Shown in pieces: positions 31,535 to 43,949 of a stretch of 64,000 bases of DNA. The translations under genes were made by a program, and so were the position numbers. This DNA comes from Atopsyche davidsoni. Its lineage: Eukaryota > Arthropoda > Insecta > Trichoptera > Hydrobiosidae. Location: contig JAILWY010000005.1 of assembly GCA_022113835.1 (NCBI GenBank), positions 4,606,501 through 4,670,500 on the forward strand, written 5' to 3'. Below the pieces are notes generated by a model. That model was given only the letters and a program-made list of their open reading frames with translations. It was not told the origin of the DNA and did no database searches. Numbering within the stretch: the stretch's first letter is position 1; each line of letters begins with the position of its first letter.

Positions 31535-33586
31535 TTATGTTGCTTATGATAATGGATGTAGATCAAAAGGCTGGCGAAATGTTTGCGTATTCGTTTATTA
31601 AGATGATGGACAAAAGAATATTACGTGGTTACTAGTCGAGTGTCTGCGTCTCTCTGGCGTGGGTGGCCTTATCGCTAGGGTTTGTAGGGTTGTCATAAAA
31701 TAGAAAGTCTCTACCTGAGGTAGGGGCGGAGCTTCATAAGACAAATAATGTAGCGGTGTTTGCACGTCGCCGCTACACTATGTTCTAGCTGCGTGATTTC
31801 GTGAAAATGAGTGGCAAACAGGCAGAATGCTTTTGTATCCTTGGCAAGGTGTCTGTAACAAATGTAGATATTATACTACACTAGCACCATGAAGTTGATA
31901 TCCAATCTGTCTTACCAAAATTACATTTAGAACTGTGCAAAATAGCATAGCATGATAGGTCAGCTTCTAAGCATGAACATCTGATTACCTCTTCTTCATA
32001 TTAAGGGCCAAGTCCCACTTCTCGAGTTTTTTTGATCATTTTCAGGTCGATTTTGCGAAAAATCGACTGCACTAATCAAAAAAATTTTAATGCAAAAAGT
32101 TAGATACATTCTTTCTTCCGAACACAATATATTTTTATTCCTTATAAATTTACTATTAATATGATAAATGTGTGTTTTTCCGATTAAAGTGTAGGAATTG
32201 TGAGATTCGTCCGGTACATTTTCCAAGAATCCTTAACATTTAAAAGTCTTTTTTTCAATTGGAATTAAAAGATTAAATATAAACCACGTGCGCCTTATTA
32301 ATTTAAAAATTAAAAAAAAAATTTTTTTTAACAAACTTTGGTTTTGAAAAGTCGTCATTTTATCCAATTTTTCAACATCTTCAAGATTTTATTTTACCCT
32401 GAAAATGAACGTTAATTAAATAATAATAAATAGATAAATATAATTTAATATTTTTTCAATACTCTGTAAGAAAATAAACTATCAATAGAATAATAAAGTA
32501 AAAATTAAATAAATCAAATGACACGATTTCGCCAGGTAAAATGGTCCTTTCTTTCTGGCAGACCGGAGATGGCCTCCAAGTGAGCACGACGTCAATTCGT
32601 TTCTCGGTATTTAAAAATCTTTATTGGCTGATTTATCGCTGTACAAGGCTTGACATCTATTAAAGAAGATATTTAAGCTCATCATGTCACTTTTTAAACA
32701 TTAATTGTATTAAATTTGTGCGTATTTTGCGAGTAAAATACAAAAATGTATTTTATTTAAAAATCTACTTAGAATATTTGTGACGTGGTCAGCCATGCTT
32801 GATCCATAGAGAACGGAGCAGATGACAGCTTAGGCTACTGTGGTCGTTTGTCGTTGTTAGTATTGGCAACATTGCATTGAAAGCATGTCTCTCTCTAAGA
32901 TGTCAATTTGGCAACATAGCTACTTTGTACAAATGACAATTTCGACACAGGAGCAATTTGCGACCGTAATACCCGACCCAGTGATACTCAACATTTTTTT
33001 TCTTACAAGTCACACATGCAATATTTTTGAGTAATGGCTTTTTTCAGGCAATTAGTTAGTGGGGACTTGGTTTTACACTTATTTCCCATGTATTAAATCT
33101 TAATCTTTAAAACCTAAATATATCCAAACGCCTATTTCAAATTTAGTGTGATATTGAGATAAAACTTTTTTATTTTAGAAAAATCGGGTTTATAATTGCT
33201 ACACACTACTCTCAATACGTTATCAAGGTGAGAATCAGTAAGTCGATTTCTATATACATTTCTTGCATATTTCACTTTGGAATACGTGTTTCGGGCTGGA
33301 GGTTGAGGATACCTGGTCTAACAGTCATTGGTCGTGTGGCCATATTCGTCAAGATCATAACGAAGTCTAACCTAAAAATTCATAATTGCATGTACAGTGG
33401 CGACGGACAGTTTGTGACAAAATTCAAAATGCCAAGAAAATACTCGCTTTCATATACATACTAAGAATCCAAAAGCGAAACGAGTAAATTTATTTTATAG
33501 TGTCTTGTAAATCAATCGATTGGAGGAAAAATAAGAAAACTGTCGTGAATAATCATCTTGTCAGTTAGTAAATTCCTTCTTTTTTT

Positions 33587-33834
33587 AGAATTGTGTCCCT
33601 TTGATAGATCGTCAACACCTGATGGAATTAGTGGTGATAAAATTGTGGAAGTAAAATATCCACTATCAATATCGGGAACAAGTGTTGAAGAAGCAATTCT
33701 CAACAAAAAATTAAAATTTTGGAAAATAGATAAAAAACAGAATATTACTATAAACGTCCACCACGAATGGTATTTTCAAGTACAAGGACAATTGCACATT
33801 ACTAAGCCTCCAATGAAGAGAGGCACTGGATGAA
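33587..33834 (+). pseudogene. YqaJ-type recombinase/nuclease fragment
   Basis: A plus-strand frame begins after an acceptor-like TTCTTTTTTTAG and ends TGA at 33832-33834. GDKIVEVKYPLS fits the E-x-K core of YqaJ/lambda-exonuclease-type PD-(D/E)XK nucleases, and EWYFQVQGQLHIT fits the following Gln-rich helix. Such genes occur widely in arthropod genomes, often inside mobile elements. Only the C-terminal half of the nuclease domain is present. Confidence 0.6.
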
Positions 33835-33984
33835 GAAGAAAAGAAATAACCTGTATAATGTTCAGATTTCTGTCCAGTGTCATATATTTGTTCAATTAAT
33901 AATAAATAAATGTTTTTGGTGAGATGTGTGTTTTCATTATATATATTTGGGCCTTTTTATTATAATTTACATACATATGTCTAA

Positions 33985-33987
<3 letters not shown>

Positions 33988-34031
<44 letters not shown>

Positions 34032-34043
34032 CATACATATAAG

Positions 34044-34074
<31 letters not shown>

Positions 34075-34098
34075 GCGTGTATATATACATATATATAT

Positions 34099-34150
<52 letters not shown>
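33988..34150. repeat. (TA)n microsatellite
   Basis: Long TA runs broken by short CATACA and GTATAT interruptions, inside the TTAA-flanked insertion. Confidence 0.9.
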
Positions 34151-34158
<8 letters not shown>

Positions 34159-34925
34159 GTATTATGTCACTTTATTTTTGTATGTTGAAAACTGATTTTT
34201 TTAGAGTATTGAGTATTTATTAGAAATAAAAAAGAGCTTCCGTTTGGAAGAAGGGATTTATCTAACTTTTTGCATTAAAATTTTTTTGGTTGGTGCATTC
34301 GATTTTTCGCAAAAGGCACGAGAAAATGATCAAAAAACTCAAATATGGAACTTACCTCCAACAACGGATTTTGACTTCAGTGTGAATATTTATATTTCTT
34401 GTTTGGAATTTTTTTTGTAAAAAGGTAAAGTAGTGGTCGATTTATTGCAATTTTACTGAATTCACGCAAAGTTTACAAAAAAATCCCATGGAAATGTGGC
34501 TTTATAGCATAATTTCAATAAGTTAAATATGACAATAATTATTTTAAAATGTTTATAAATATTTATTCCTTTTTGAATATTTGAAAAGAAAAATCAACAA
34601 TATAAATTTATTAAATATTAAAAAAAAAAAATTCTTCTTCGATAATTGACCATAAATAACAAAACTTAGTCCAACTAGAACTGTCATTCAGTTTCCAATT
34701 GAAAGCTACGCTAGAGACCTCTGGTGTCCGGGTTGGTGAATGAAAACGGAATTTTTGAAAAAGTAGCCCTCTTAACCATTTGAGTTTTAGTAGGAGTACA
34801 TATATTTTATAAAGTAGGATGGTCTGCAAATGGATGTTTCCCATTCATGGAGTTTTATGTATATTAGAAATATAAAAATAAAAAAATGCTGAATGATTTG
34901 TGAATGTGAAACTAACTCAGCAATC

Positions 34926-35437
34926 ATCTATCCAATTTTCCACTTTTTCATAACGGGCCAAGTGTAGCCCAGCCAATCCATGCGCCATCGACCGGAACAT
35001 ATAAAAATCGGAATGGGGAAATTCCTTCCGTTTGATTTTTTCCCACGGTATGTGAACGTTTGAAAATGTTGATGTTGTGTTTGCGTATCATCTTCATCCA
35101 ATATCGCTTACAGATTGGCGTCCTTCGTGTCGAAATCGCCACTTCTGAAGCGTTTAAACCAATTTTAACAGGAAGATTTCGATGGTGCATGTTTTCCATA
35201 GGTCTCCTCAAGAAAACGACGTTGTTCAGCTGCATTTTTTTTCAAGTTAAAGCAGAAAAGCAAAACTTTCCGCAAATGCAGTTTTTTTGGCACAAAACTC
35301 GACATCTTCATTGCTACAAAATGAGTTGGTAGCTTATTGATGACTGATGTCTAAACTATTAAACAACACAAGTTTAGAATTGTCTAGCGTCGTTAGCGCC
35401 ATCTATGTGTGAAAGCCAAAAACTTAGTAGAGCACCT
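34926..35437 (-). mobile_element. Internally deleted mariner (before IAP-D), truncated
   Basis: Same derivative as at 12900-13576, but missing its left end, where it is fused to the edge of MSH2 exon 12. A further internal deletion removes part of the helix-turn-helix region. Confidence 0.75.
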
Positions 35438-35863
35438 AAAAACATACCTTTGTTTTTTTTTTTTTTTAGCCTTCCTTGGTACTACTTTCGGGAGCAGAAA
35501 CATACCTTGAAAAAATATATGGTGCCCGCCTCCCGACCGGCGTCCTGAAATGTGCTCTTGGGTCCAAAAGGTTGGGGACCCCTGCAATATCTGATAAGAT
35601 AAGTATAATCGTGTTTGCGATTGTAACTCTATGTATATATATATAAATGATCACCAAGAAATTGTCACTTTTTTATATATTGCCTAGTTAGTAATATTAA
35701 TTTTATATTATTATAATTATCATAGTATTGAAATAATTTATTATTATTATTAAAATGTAATATCGGCTGATTGCGAATTGGTCGCAAGTTGTGTAATTTG
35801 TCAGTGCGGTCTTATGTTGCATATGACGTTACTGTGTCGCACTTAATCTTCACCTCACGCAAA
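35438..35863. other. Upstream region of IAP-D
   Basis: hAT-like end to about 35585, AT-rich sequence, then the proximal IAP flank with the initiator at 35801-35805. The part carrying the candidate minus-strand exon has been deleted in this module. Confidence 0.4.
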
Positions 35864-37813
35864 ATGCAGTCTAATTTGTGTAAATCTTCACCCGCCGCAT
35901 CGTAAGTATAGCCCTTGCAACTATTGTAAATTAACATAAGCACATTCACACTTGCCACGTCGGTTGCACATTACCAACCGAACAAATAATATTTCCAGTG
36001 ATATTTTTTAATAAAATTTGAATAATTTGGCCCCAAAAAGTAAATAATTAAAATTTTAGATAGTTAAATCTGCGCGTCACAATAAAATACCACATGATGG
36101 TCATCCTAATTTACTCCATTCCTAGCAGCCATTTGCAACGTGATGTCATGAGTATTTGTCTATGTGTGTAGTGGTGTGGGCTTTTGTGACGCTGCGGCCT
36201 AACACCTAAGACTTTTAAGTGTTAGTAGCAACGTTTTAGTCTTTGTCGATTTCCTAGCGAAGTTACTATGGAAATAACAAGAACTCTGCCGGAATGAGAA
36301 TGGCTTACCTCTAAGGGACAAGACAATAATGACTCCCTGGAAAAGTCAAACCTAACCCGACCTACCCCAAGAGTCAAAAGTAACTATGACTTTCTTAAAG
36401 AATTCTGAAATTCGGAAAACTTAACCTAGTGATTCTTTCAACCTTAACTTTTGATGCATTGCTGCATTCCTCGCGGCTCCATTAGCATCCTCATCTCGTG
36501 CGTCCATTATCCAGCCTTCCATACCCAATAACAAGATTATTTTCATTTTTGAAAATATTATATATTATTATTTTATATCAATATACTACCAATCTATTCC
36601 ACGCATACACTTTTTATCATTTAGCGAGTATTATGTGCGCTTATTTTATTTTATCTTATCTTAGAATTGAGGCTTGTCTGTAATCTGATAAACGCAGCAA
36701 TCTAGAATGAACAGTCAGACATAAAGAAAAATATATTATTTAGGTTTATTTTTTCTTTTTAAATCTTTACAAGCATGACAGCTCCGGTAAACTGCGATTC
36801 GATCGGTCCCTCAGAGCGCGGGCGGTTGTCGAGCAGTCGGCTCATATATTTTGTACAGTTGTAAAATATGCCTAATCACATTAGTAAGTAATATAAGCCT
36901 GTAAAGGTAATTAAAACGCACTCGATTGACGTTAAATCCACAAAATAGACATATAATTCTAAATTTCTAACAAAAACGCGAACCGGCTCGGGGCGGCTCC
37001 ATGTTTCCCCCGGCCGGTCTACGCCTCTGGCCACTCCGCCCTCCGCGCGTATTCCGAGTCTGACTTTTCGCTTCTTTTCGCAGCGCTCTCCGCCCGTCCG
37101 ACCACCCCCGCCCGTCCGACCACATCCGCCCGCTGTCCTTCATCATGGGGATGCACGTGGAGGAGCCCTACACTCCCCCCATTAGAAAATATACGAACGA
37201 TGGGCGACCCATCTCCGTCTCCGACTTCACGGACGGGGGGAACGACTCGAATCAGAGCCGAGACGAGTGCGGGCCCGACAGACCCCGCGGTCCCTCTCAC
37301 CCCGCCTTCAAGAGGGAGGACGCTCGCCTCGCTTCCTTCACCAACTGGCCGGCGCGCATGCGTCAGCGGCCGGACGAACTGGTCGACACCGGCTTCTACT
37401 ACACCGGGAAGGGTGACCAGACCGTCTGCTTCTACTGCGGCGGCGGCCTCAAGGATTGGGAGGACAAAGACCTGCCGTGGGAGCAGCACGCCATGTGGTT
37501 CGGGCTGTGCCCCTACTTGCTCGCCGTCAAGGGCGAGCACTACGTCTTCGAGGTCAAGCAGCGTCTGTCGAGCGCCGAGAGTTCTCCGCTTCCGAAGCCC
37601 GAGAGCAAACCCGCGCCGACGGTCGTCACGCAGATGAATGATCGTAGCGTCGACTACTCCAAGCTCTGCGGGATCTGCTGCGAGGGCGAGCGAAACATCT
37701 GCATCATGCCGTGCGGTCACGTGTTCATTTGCGGCAAATGCATGATGTCCATCGACGATTGTCCTGTGTGCCGAGGACCAATTAATAATTTCCAGCGTTT
37801 GTACTATTCGTAG
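35864..37813 (+). CDS. IAP-D: single-BIR plus RING inhibitor of apoptosis, two exons
   Basis: Exon 1 is 35864-35901 (MQSNLCKSSPAA..., donor TC|GTAAGTATA). Exon 2 is 37084-37813 (acceptor CTTTTCGCAG). The joined frame gives 255 residues. Exon 1 is a shortened relative of those in B and C. Exon 2 opens with a Pro/Arg-rich repeat (RPSDH twice) absent from B and C, then an internal ATG at 37145 with MGMHVEEPYTPP, which could also serve as a start. One BIR (CFYCGGG...HAMWFGLC) and a C3HC4 RING (CGIC...PCGHVFIC...CPVC) follow, ending FQRLYYS. BIR1 is absent as in C. The frame is intact and GC-rich. Confidence 0.86.
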
Positions 37814-37829
37814 TCGGTCAACCCATTGC

Positions 37830-38700
37830 CAGGGACAGACTCCCATATTCGAGTTTTTTTATTATTTTCTGGAATATTTTGCGAAAAATTGACGGCACCA
37901 ATCAAAAAAAATTAAATGCAAAAAGTTAGATACATCCTTTCTTCCGAACAGAGTATATTTTTATTTTGTATAAATTTACTTTTAACATGAATATGAATAT
38001 AATAATAATATTTAATATATAATAATGTATCTTTTCGATTGAAAAAAAAAACAGTAATTAAAAAAAGTATATTTGGTAATTAAACAGTAAGCGAAAATAA
38101 TTACATCGTTATAATTTTCCAAAAAATAATTCTTTCCAGAAAATCATATAAAAGTTAGTTGAAATAGCATCTTATGGAGGCTGATCCCTTTGATGGGTCA
38201 ATTTTCATGTTTTTTGATATTTTTGCGAAAAATCTACTGCATCGATAGAAAATTTTTGCTAATGCTTAAAGTTAAATACATTCTTTTTTCTAAAGACAAG
38301 ACTTTTTTTATCTTTGTAAATTGACACTTATATGATAAATATGTGTTTTCCCGATTAAAGTTTAGGAATTTGGAGATTATTAAAAAGTTTGTTAAAAAAA
38401 TTAATTGTTTTAATTTTTGAACTAATCTCTTTACCATATGTTTATTTGTAATCTTTTATTTCCAATTTAATAAAGGACACCTAAATGCTTAGTGTTCTAA
38501 ATCCATCGGTCATAATAATCTCCAAATTGCTAAACATCAATTGGGAAAACACATATTTATCATATAACAAAATAAATTTAGAAAAAGGAATGCATCTTAC
38601 TTTTGGGATTGAATTTTTTTCTATTGGTGCAGTAAGGGGGCGTTTTGAATTTTTTTTCTTGTCAAGGGGGCAGTGGTCAATAAAAGGTTGAGAACCTCTG
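37830..38700. mobile_element. MITE downstream of IAP-D
   Basis: Same element as at 1021-1919. Confidence 0.6.
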
Positions 38701-39754
38701 ATCTAACCGAACCTTTTGTATATTTAATTTGGAAATGTTCCATAGTTGCTTTCTCGCCGGGTTAAACTGGATGCTGTCAAACATCTCACTCATCCCGGTG
38801 AGCTCACGCTGTGTAGTCATTTTAGAGTTTTTACCTGAGACGGCCAAGTCTGCCTGCCTGTTTTATTATTTTTTTAACTTGTCTATTAGATACTTGAATC
38901 AGAATTATTAAAATTTGTGATTCGCTGTAGAAGTGCAAGGAAGTTCTACAAATATGATGGAAGGTGAAATATTTTCAAAGATTTTTTATTTAATATAAAT
39001 ATAGTCTTTTGCAGCATAATTATGTTAATAGATTTTTTTGTAATAGTAACATACTAGCACTCTTGAAACTTTTATAACTGAAAACTTATAAAACTTCTTA
39101 AACTTTTATTTGAATGCCTTAAATAAATGTAAATAGAAGTATTTTGGCAAATTTTTTTTGTTGTCCTGCCTCCTACCTGTCTCCACTGATTCCCCACCTG
39201 TATAGTTAACATGAGGTCGAGCCAATTGCACTGACTTGACTATTGCAGAGAGTGCATTGATTGCACCGCTAGATCTTTATCATTAGATAGCTCTCGGTGC
39301 TGGATATTCTATTCCTCCGGGTGCTCACACCTCCACAGATGACAAGAGATCTTATGAAAAAAGCCTATTTAGTTGGTTATATGGAAGTTAAAATGATATT
39401 GATATCAAATGGGATAAAAGGGGTTGCATGTGTCAGGGTGAGATTCGAGGGCTTCATTGAGTCCAAAATAGTTATTTCGGCTTTGAAGATGCGACGAGTA
39501 GCCATCGTAGAATCTTTGAAATACCTGTATTGTGTATTGATAATTATTCAATATTTTTGACAAAGAGTATTCGGTGGAATTCCATTTTAATACTTTGAAT
39601 ATAATATTTTTCTTCCAATTTAATTTTAAAAATCAGCATTGAAATTTATAAAATTCTTTATTTAATACATTTATTGATATGTGGAACAAACCTAGTAAAT
39701 TTTTGTTTGCTAAAAGCATTGAGTTGAACTGGTGTCGGTTAGCTGCCAATGATA
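38701..39754. other. Spacer of module D
   Basis: Conserved spacer; no gene seen. Confidence 0.5.
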
Positions 39755-41111
39755 CTAACCAGACTCCAAAAGATACTTGATGAATGGATTGTTATGATGC
39801 TGAATGTTTTTTCTCAAGTCATCTAACTTGCTGTTGATGGTTTGTTCTGGCAGCTCCGAATCCAGTTGACTGCAGGCCCTGAGGAAGTCCAGAATAATTT
39901 CTTCAGCTTCTCGTTTTGAGGATGCCTTATCAGAAATATTCACATTCTCTACGTCGAATCTGTTGCTTTCAAGCTCTGCCTGTTTATTCTCTGCAAACTG
40001 AAATTAAAAATCTGATAATGAATGCAAATGATTTTTGTGGCCATTTTTAAGTAGCCAAAATATCTCATTGCGACCTTAACGACATGGTCGGGGAAGTCAG
40101 CCATTTTGGCAACGTGGATACCAAAGCTTCGGTCACATATCCCAGGCTGGAGCTTGTACAACAGTGTGAGGTTCGTGAGAGTAGTCACGGCCGTCACATG
40201 CCAGTTGGACACGCGATCGACACTGTGTTCTAGCTGCGTGATTTCGTGAAAATGAGTGGCAAACAGGCAGAATGCTTTTGTATCTTTGGCAAGGTGTCTG
40301 TAACAAATGTAGATATTGTACTACACTAACACCATGAAGTTGATATCCAATCTGTCTTACCAAAATTACATTTAGAACTGTGCAAAATAGCATAGCAAGA
40401 TAGGTCAGCTTCTAAGCATGAACATCTGATTACCTCTTCTTCATATTAACCATTTGAGTTTTAGTAGGAGTACATATATTTTATATAGTAGAATGGTCTG
40501 CATATGGATGTTTCCCATTCATGGAGTTTTATGTATATTAGAAATATAAAAATAAAAAAATTCTGAATGATTTTTGAATGTGAAACTAACTCAGCAATTG
40601 CCCATGCGATCCCGCAACCCTCGTATGTGGAAGTCCCTCTTCCTAGCTCGTCTATGATGACCAAAGAATTCTTTGTTGCTGTCTGGAAATGAAAGAATTT
40701 TACTCTTACTAAAAATATTGGCTATTGGCTAACTGTAAGTCGGTCACATGTTGTGTTGTTACGTGTGAAGGGGTCTTAAGACTTCAAGGAGTCAATTACG
40801 ACTCGTTCTGGAGTGGTTTCTTCAAAACGTTATTTAATCTTTATGTTGGAATTTTTTTAAAGATAGTAAAATAGATAACAATATCTATGTGTTGCTCGAT
40901 ACTTCTTTAGATTTCAACATGACATGGCCCACAAGATATCCGAGTAGCCCGCTGGTAATATTATTTAAAAAAAAAAAAGCTTTTAGACCAGGGGTGCAAA
41001 CTCAATTTTGCAGAGGGCCATATACGAAATTTAGAATTTGTAGGCGGGCCGGATTCAAATAAAAAAAATGTACTGAATTATTATAACATTTTATTTATTT
41101 AATTATATCAT

Positions 41112-41450
41112 ATACGGCGTGTGCATAAAATTTTCGGAATTTTCGTGAAATTGGAGCTTTATTATAAAAAATTGGTACAATATATTCTATTCAGGGTACT
41201 GTCCATCGTATTCCAAGCGTATTTCAGAAAGGGCATTCTGCATCGATTGAAACAAGTGGTAGTCGGAAGGGGCAAGGTCTGGGCTATAAGGCGGGTGAAG
41301 CAGAACTTCCCATTCACTGTTTTCCAAATAGGTTTTAACCGATCAACATGTAGCCGAGCATTGTCATGATGGAAAATTACAGACTCGTGCCTGGTCGCAT
41401 ATTCTGGCCGTTTTTCTGCCAATGCTCGCTTCAAACGCATCAATTGTGTC
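41112..41450 (-). pseudogene. Mariner transposase fragment nested in the hAT element (minus)
   Basis: The minus strand gives ...LKRALAEKRPEYATRHESVIF and HHDNARLHV, the region of the second catalytic Asp, then shifts frame. It belongs to the same group as 5738-6096. Confidence 0.7.
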
Positions 41451-41469
41451 TGTAGAACTCGCCCGTGAT

Positions 41470-42230
41470 AGTTTGGCCTGATTTCAGCAGATCATAGTGG
41501 AAGATTCAAAAGCAAGGAAATTGGGTGCCACATGAATTGAAGCTGAGAGACGTCGAAAGGCGATTTTGCATATCGGAAATGCTGCTTGAACGCCACAAAA
41601 AGAAATCATGGGGTGATGAAATCAATTCTGGTGATGAAAAATGGATTCGCTACGATAAGCTGAAGCGTAAAAAATCATGGGGTAAGCCCGGACATGCAAC
41701 AACATCGACGACCAGGCCAAATATTCATGGCGCCAATGTAATGCTGTGTAGTTGGTGGGATCAGAAAGAAATCGTGTACTAGAAGCTTCTGAAACCAGGC
41801 GAAACTGTCAATGGGCAGCGCTACCGACAACAACTGATCAATTTGACCCTTGCAGTGCTCGAAAAACCGCCGGATTAGGACACGAGACACGAACGAATGA
41901 TATTGAAGCACGACAAAGGTTCGTGCCATCGTCCAGGACACTATCAAAACGCTGAAATTGGATCTGCTACCGCACCCGCCTTATTTACCAGACCTGGCCC
42001 CTTCCGATTTTTATTTGTTCCGGTCGATGGCGCATGGATTGGCTGGGCTACACTTGGCCAATTTTGAAAAAGTAGAAAATTGGATGCTTGAACGGTTTCG
42101 GTCCGACGCGTCGTTTTATCGTCATGGTATTCGTGTACTGCCAGAGAGATAGCAAAAATGTGATGATACTTTGAATAAACTATTTTTTTTTAAATTATAC
42201 ACTTTTCATTGATAAAAAAAAGCCGGAAAC
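41470..42230 (+). pseudogene. Mariner transposase fragment nested in the hAT element (plus)
   Basis: Frames in succession give SGDEKWIRYDKLKRKKSWG (first catalytic Asp region), a decayed ILKHDKGSCHRPGH (second), and HPPYLPDLAPSDFYLFRSM (third), with a C-terminal tail. Several frameshifts and stops. It ends near the mariner terminus AAAAAAAGCCGGAAACC. This is the long version of the mariner that appears internally deleted in the modules. Confidence 0.8.
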
Positions 42231-43538
42231 CTAGTGGCACGTCCAGTTGGACTAAATGGAAATGGAAAAAATACTCAATTCCATAAATATAATTATAAAA
42301 TTATTGTTTATATTTTTATGTTAAATAAATAATAAGTAGTAGTAAATAATAGTATGAAAATTCTGGTAATTGGGTCGAATTGGGGCAAACAAACTTTTAT
42401 TTTGAAAAATCATAATTTTATCAAATCATCTTCAAGACTTTATTTGACCTTGTAAAAGGACGGAAATTAAATAATAAACAAATAGGTAAATATAAATTTT
42501 AATTTTTATAATATTCTGTAAATCAACCAGCTTTCCGCCCAGTAAAGTGATAATTAAATAAATGAAATAATGAAACGATTTCGATTTCCGAGTAAGATCC
42601 GTACTGACTGGGGCTGAAATGGGTGTATTTTCTTTCCCTGAAAGCTTTTGTCACTTTTTTGCGATTGTCTGTTAACTGTCGATTTATTTTTCTTTGTTGA
42701 AAGTTGGTTTAGAATATTAAAAAAGCTTTCAATTATGTTTATATATTTTTTATTATTAAATTACCGATCTTTTTTAAGGTAAAATAAATTCTTAAAAATG
42801 TTGAAAAATAAGATTAAATTACGACTTTTCAATGCCAAACATTGTTAAAAAAAATTGTTATAATTTTTTAGCTAATCTTTTACAATAGGTTTATTGGTAA
42901 TCTTTTATTTCCAATTTAAAAAAAGACACCTAAATGCTTAGGGTTCTAGATCCATCGGTTATAATAATCTCCCAATTCCTAAACTTTAATCTGGATAATA
43001 CATATTAATCATATTAAAAGTAAATATACAAGAGATAAAAAATCACGTCTTTAGAAGAAAGAATGCATCTAACTTTTAACATTAAAATTTTTTCTATTGA
43101 TGCAGTAAATTTTTCGCAAAAAATTGTCAAAAAACTCAAAAATTGATCCATCAAAGGGATCAGCCACCATAAGATACTATTTCAACAGAATTTTTTATGA
43201 TTTTCTGGAAAGAATTATTATTTTGAAAATTATATCGATTAACTTATTTTCGTTAACATTTCTTATTTTAATTAGTAAAAAAAAAATTTTTTTTTTTAAA
43301 TATTTTTTTATTGTGGTCGGACAGGAAAATGGTCGGCGGGCGCACGGAAAATGATCGGCGGGCCATGGCGCCTGCGGGCACAGGGTTTGGGACCACCGTG
43401 TTAAAGTATAGCCTGATGCGGTTCAATAGTAGTAACGCCATCTCTTAGAAAATCCGAAAAAAGTAATGCACACATCGTATATATATATATATAATATAGG
43501 GTTGTTAAAAATCATATCAAAGTTATAAAAGAGGGTAA

Positions 43539-43949
43539 TTATTTTGAGCTCGAGGATCCAGATACCTGACTTCTCTTGTTTTTGACAAGCTCATTGATGT
43601 CAGGTATCGTATTCGTTGTAATTATTTTAAGAATTGATTGGAGATGTTCATTCGTAAGTCTTGTGCGATGTTTGTTCTTATTAATTTTCATGACGGAAAA
43701 CATCTGCTCACATAAAAAGGTACTACCAAACATGCACAGAATGCGTGCTGCATGCTTTTTTAATTCCGGGTAGTTATCCAAACTCTTGAAATATTGTGTA
43801 TAAAATGTAAGAGCGTTAACCTCTTTAAATTTTTTTTTCAAAATACTGTCTGGGCACGCGCTGCCCTTGAAATTACTTATAAATGTAGTGTGCGCATTTT
43901 TAAATATTCGTAGAGGAATTGAGTGAAGTCTAAAAGCTCTAAAAAACAT
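43539..43949 (-). pseudogene. hAT transposase C-terminal fragment
   Basis: About 136 codons. CMFGSTFLCEQMFSVMKINK followed by KHRTRLTNEHLQSILKI is the hAT C-terminal dimerisation region, like SCAND3/GTF2IRD2-type hAT proteins. The N-terminal BED finger and catalytic core are absent. Confidence 0.85.

Larger units (their letters stand above)
25325..31777 (-). mobile_element. LTR-like insertion in MSH2 fossil C, split by the Gypsy element
   Basis: A sequence of about 257 bp, now in two parts (25325-25342 and 31535-31777), is flanked by CTAT on both sides (25321-25324 and 31778-31781). On the minus strand it starts TGTAGCGGCG and ends CGGCGAAA, and has an AATAAA. It resembles the fragment beside IAP-B. 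A solo LTR is the likeliest reading, though the 3' terminus is not the usual CA. Confidence 0.5.
32005..34771. mobile_element. TTAA-flanked insertion in MSH2 fossil C
   Basis: Fossils D and E read CATATTAACCATTTGAG here. In C this is split as CATATTAA...TTAACCATTTGAG, with TTAA at 32001-32004 and 34772-34775. Sequence near the left end (32020-32110) recurs inverted at 34250-34366 (GAGTTTTTTTGATCATTTT, GCGAAAAATCGA, AATGCAAAAAGTTAGATA). TTAA duplication suggests piggyBac-type cut-and-paste, but no piggyBac transposase is visible. Confidence 0.6.
24849..34925 (-). pseudogene. MSH2 fossil C (exons 14, 13 and the edge of 12), split by insertions
   Basis: Exon 14 (24849-25091) is intact in frame. 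Exon 13 begins at 25174 and is cut at 25324 by an LTR-like insertion that itself holds the Gypsy element; it resumes at 31778-31852. It also carries the one-base deletion seen in fossil B. The next intron is interrupted by a TTAA-flanked insertion (32005-34771). It continues to the last bases of exon 12 (GCAAT, about 34925), where it is fused to a mariner. Confidence 0.85.
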
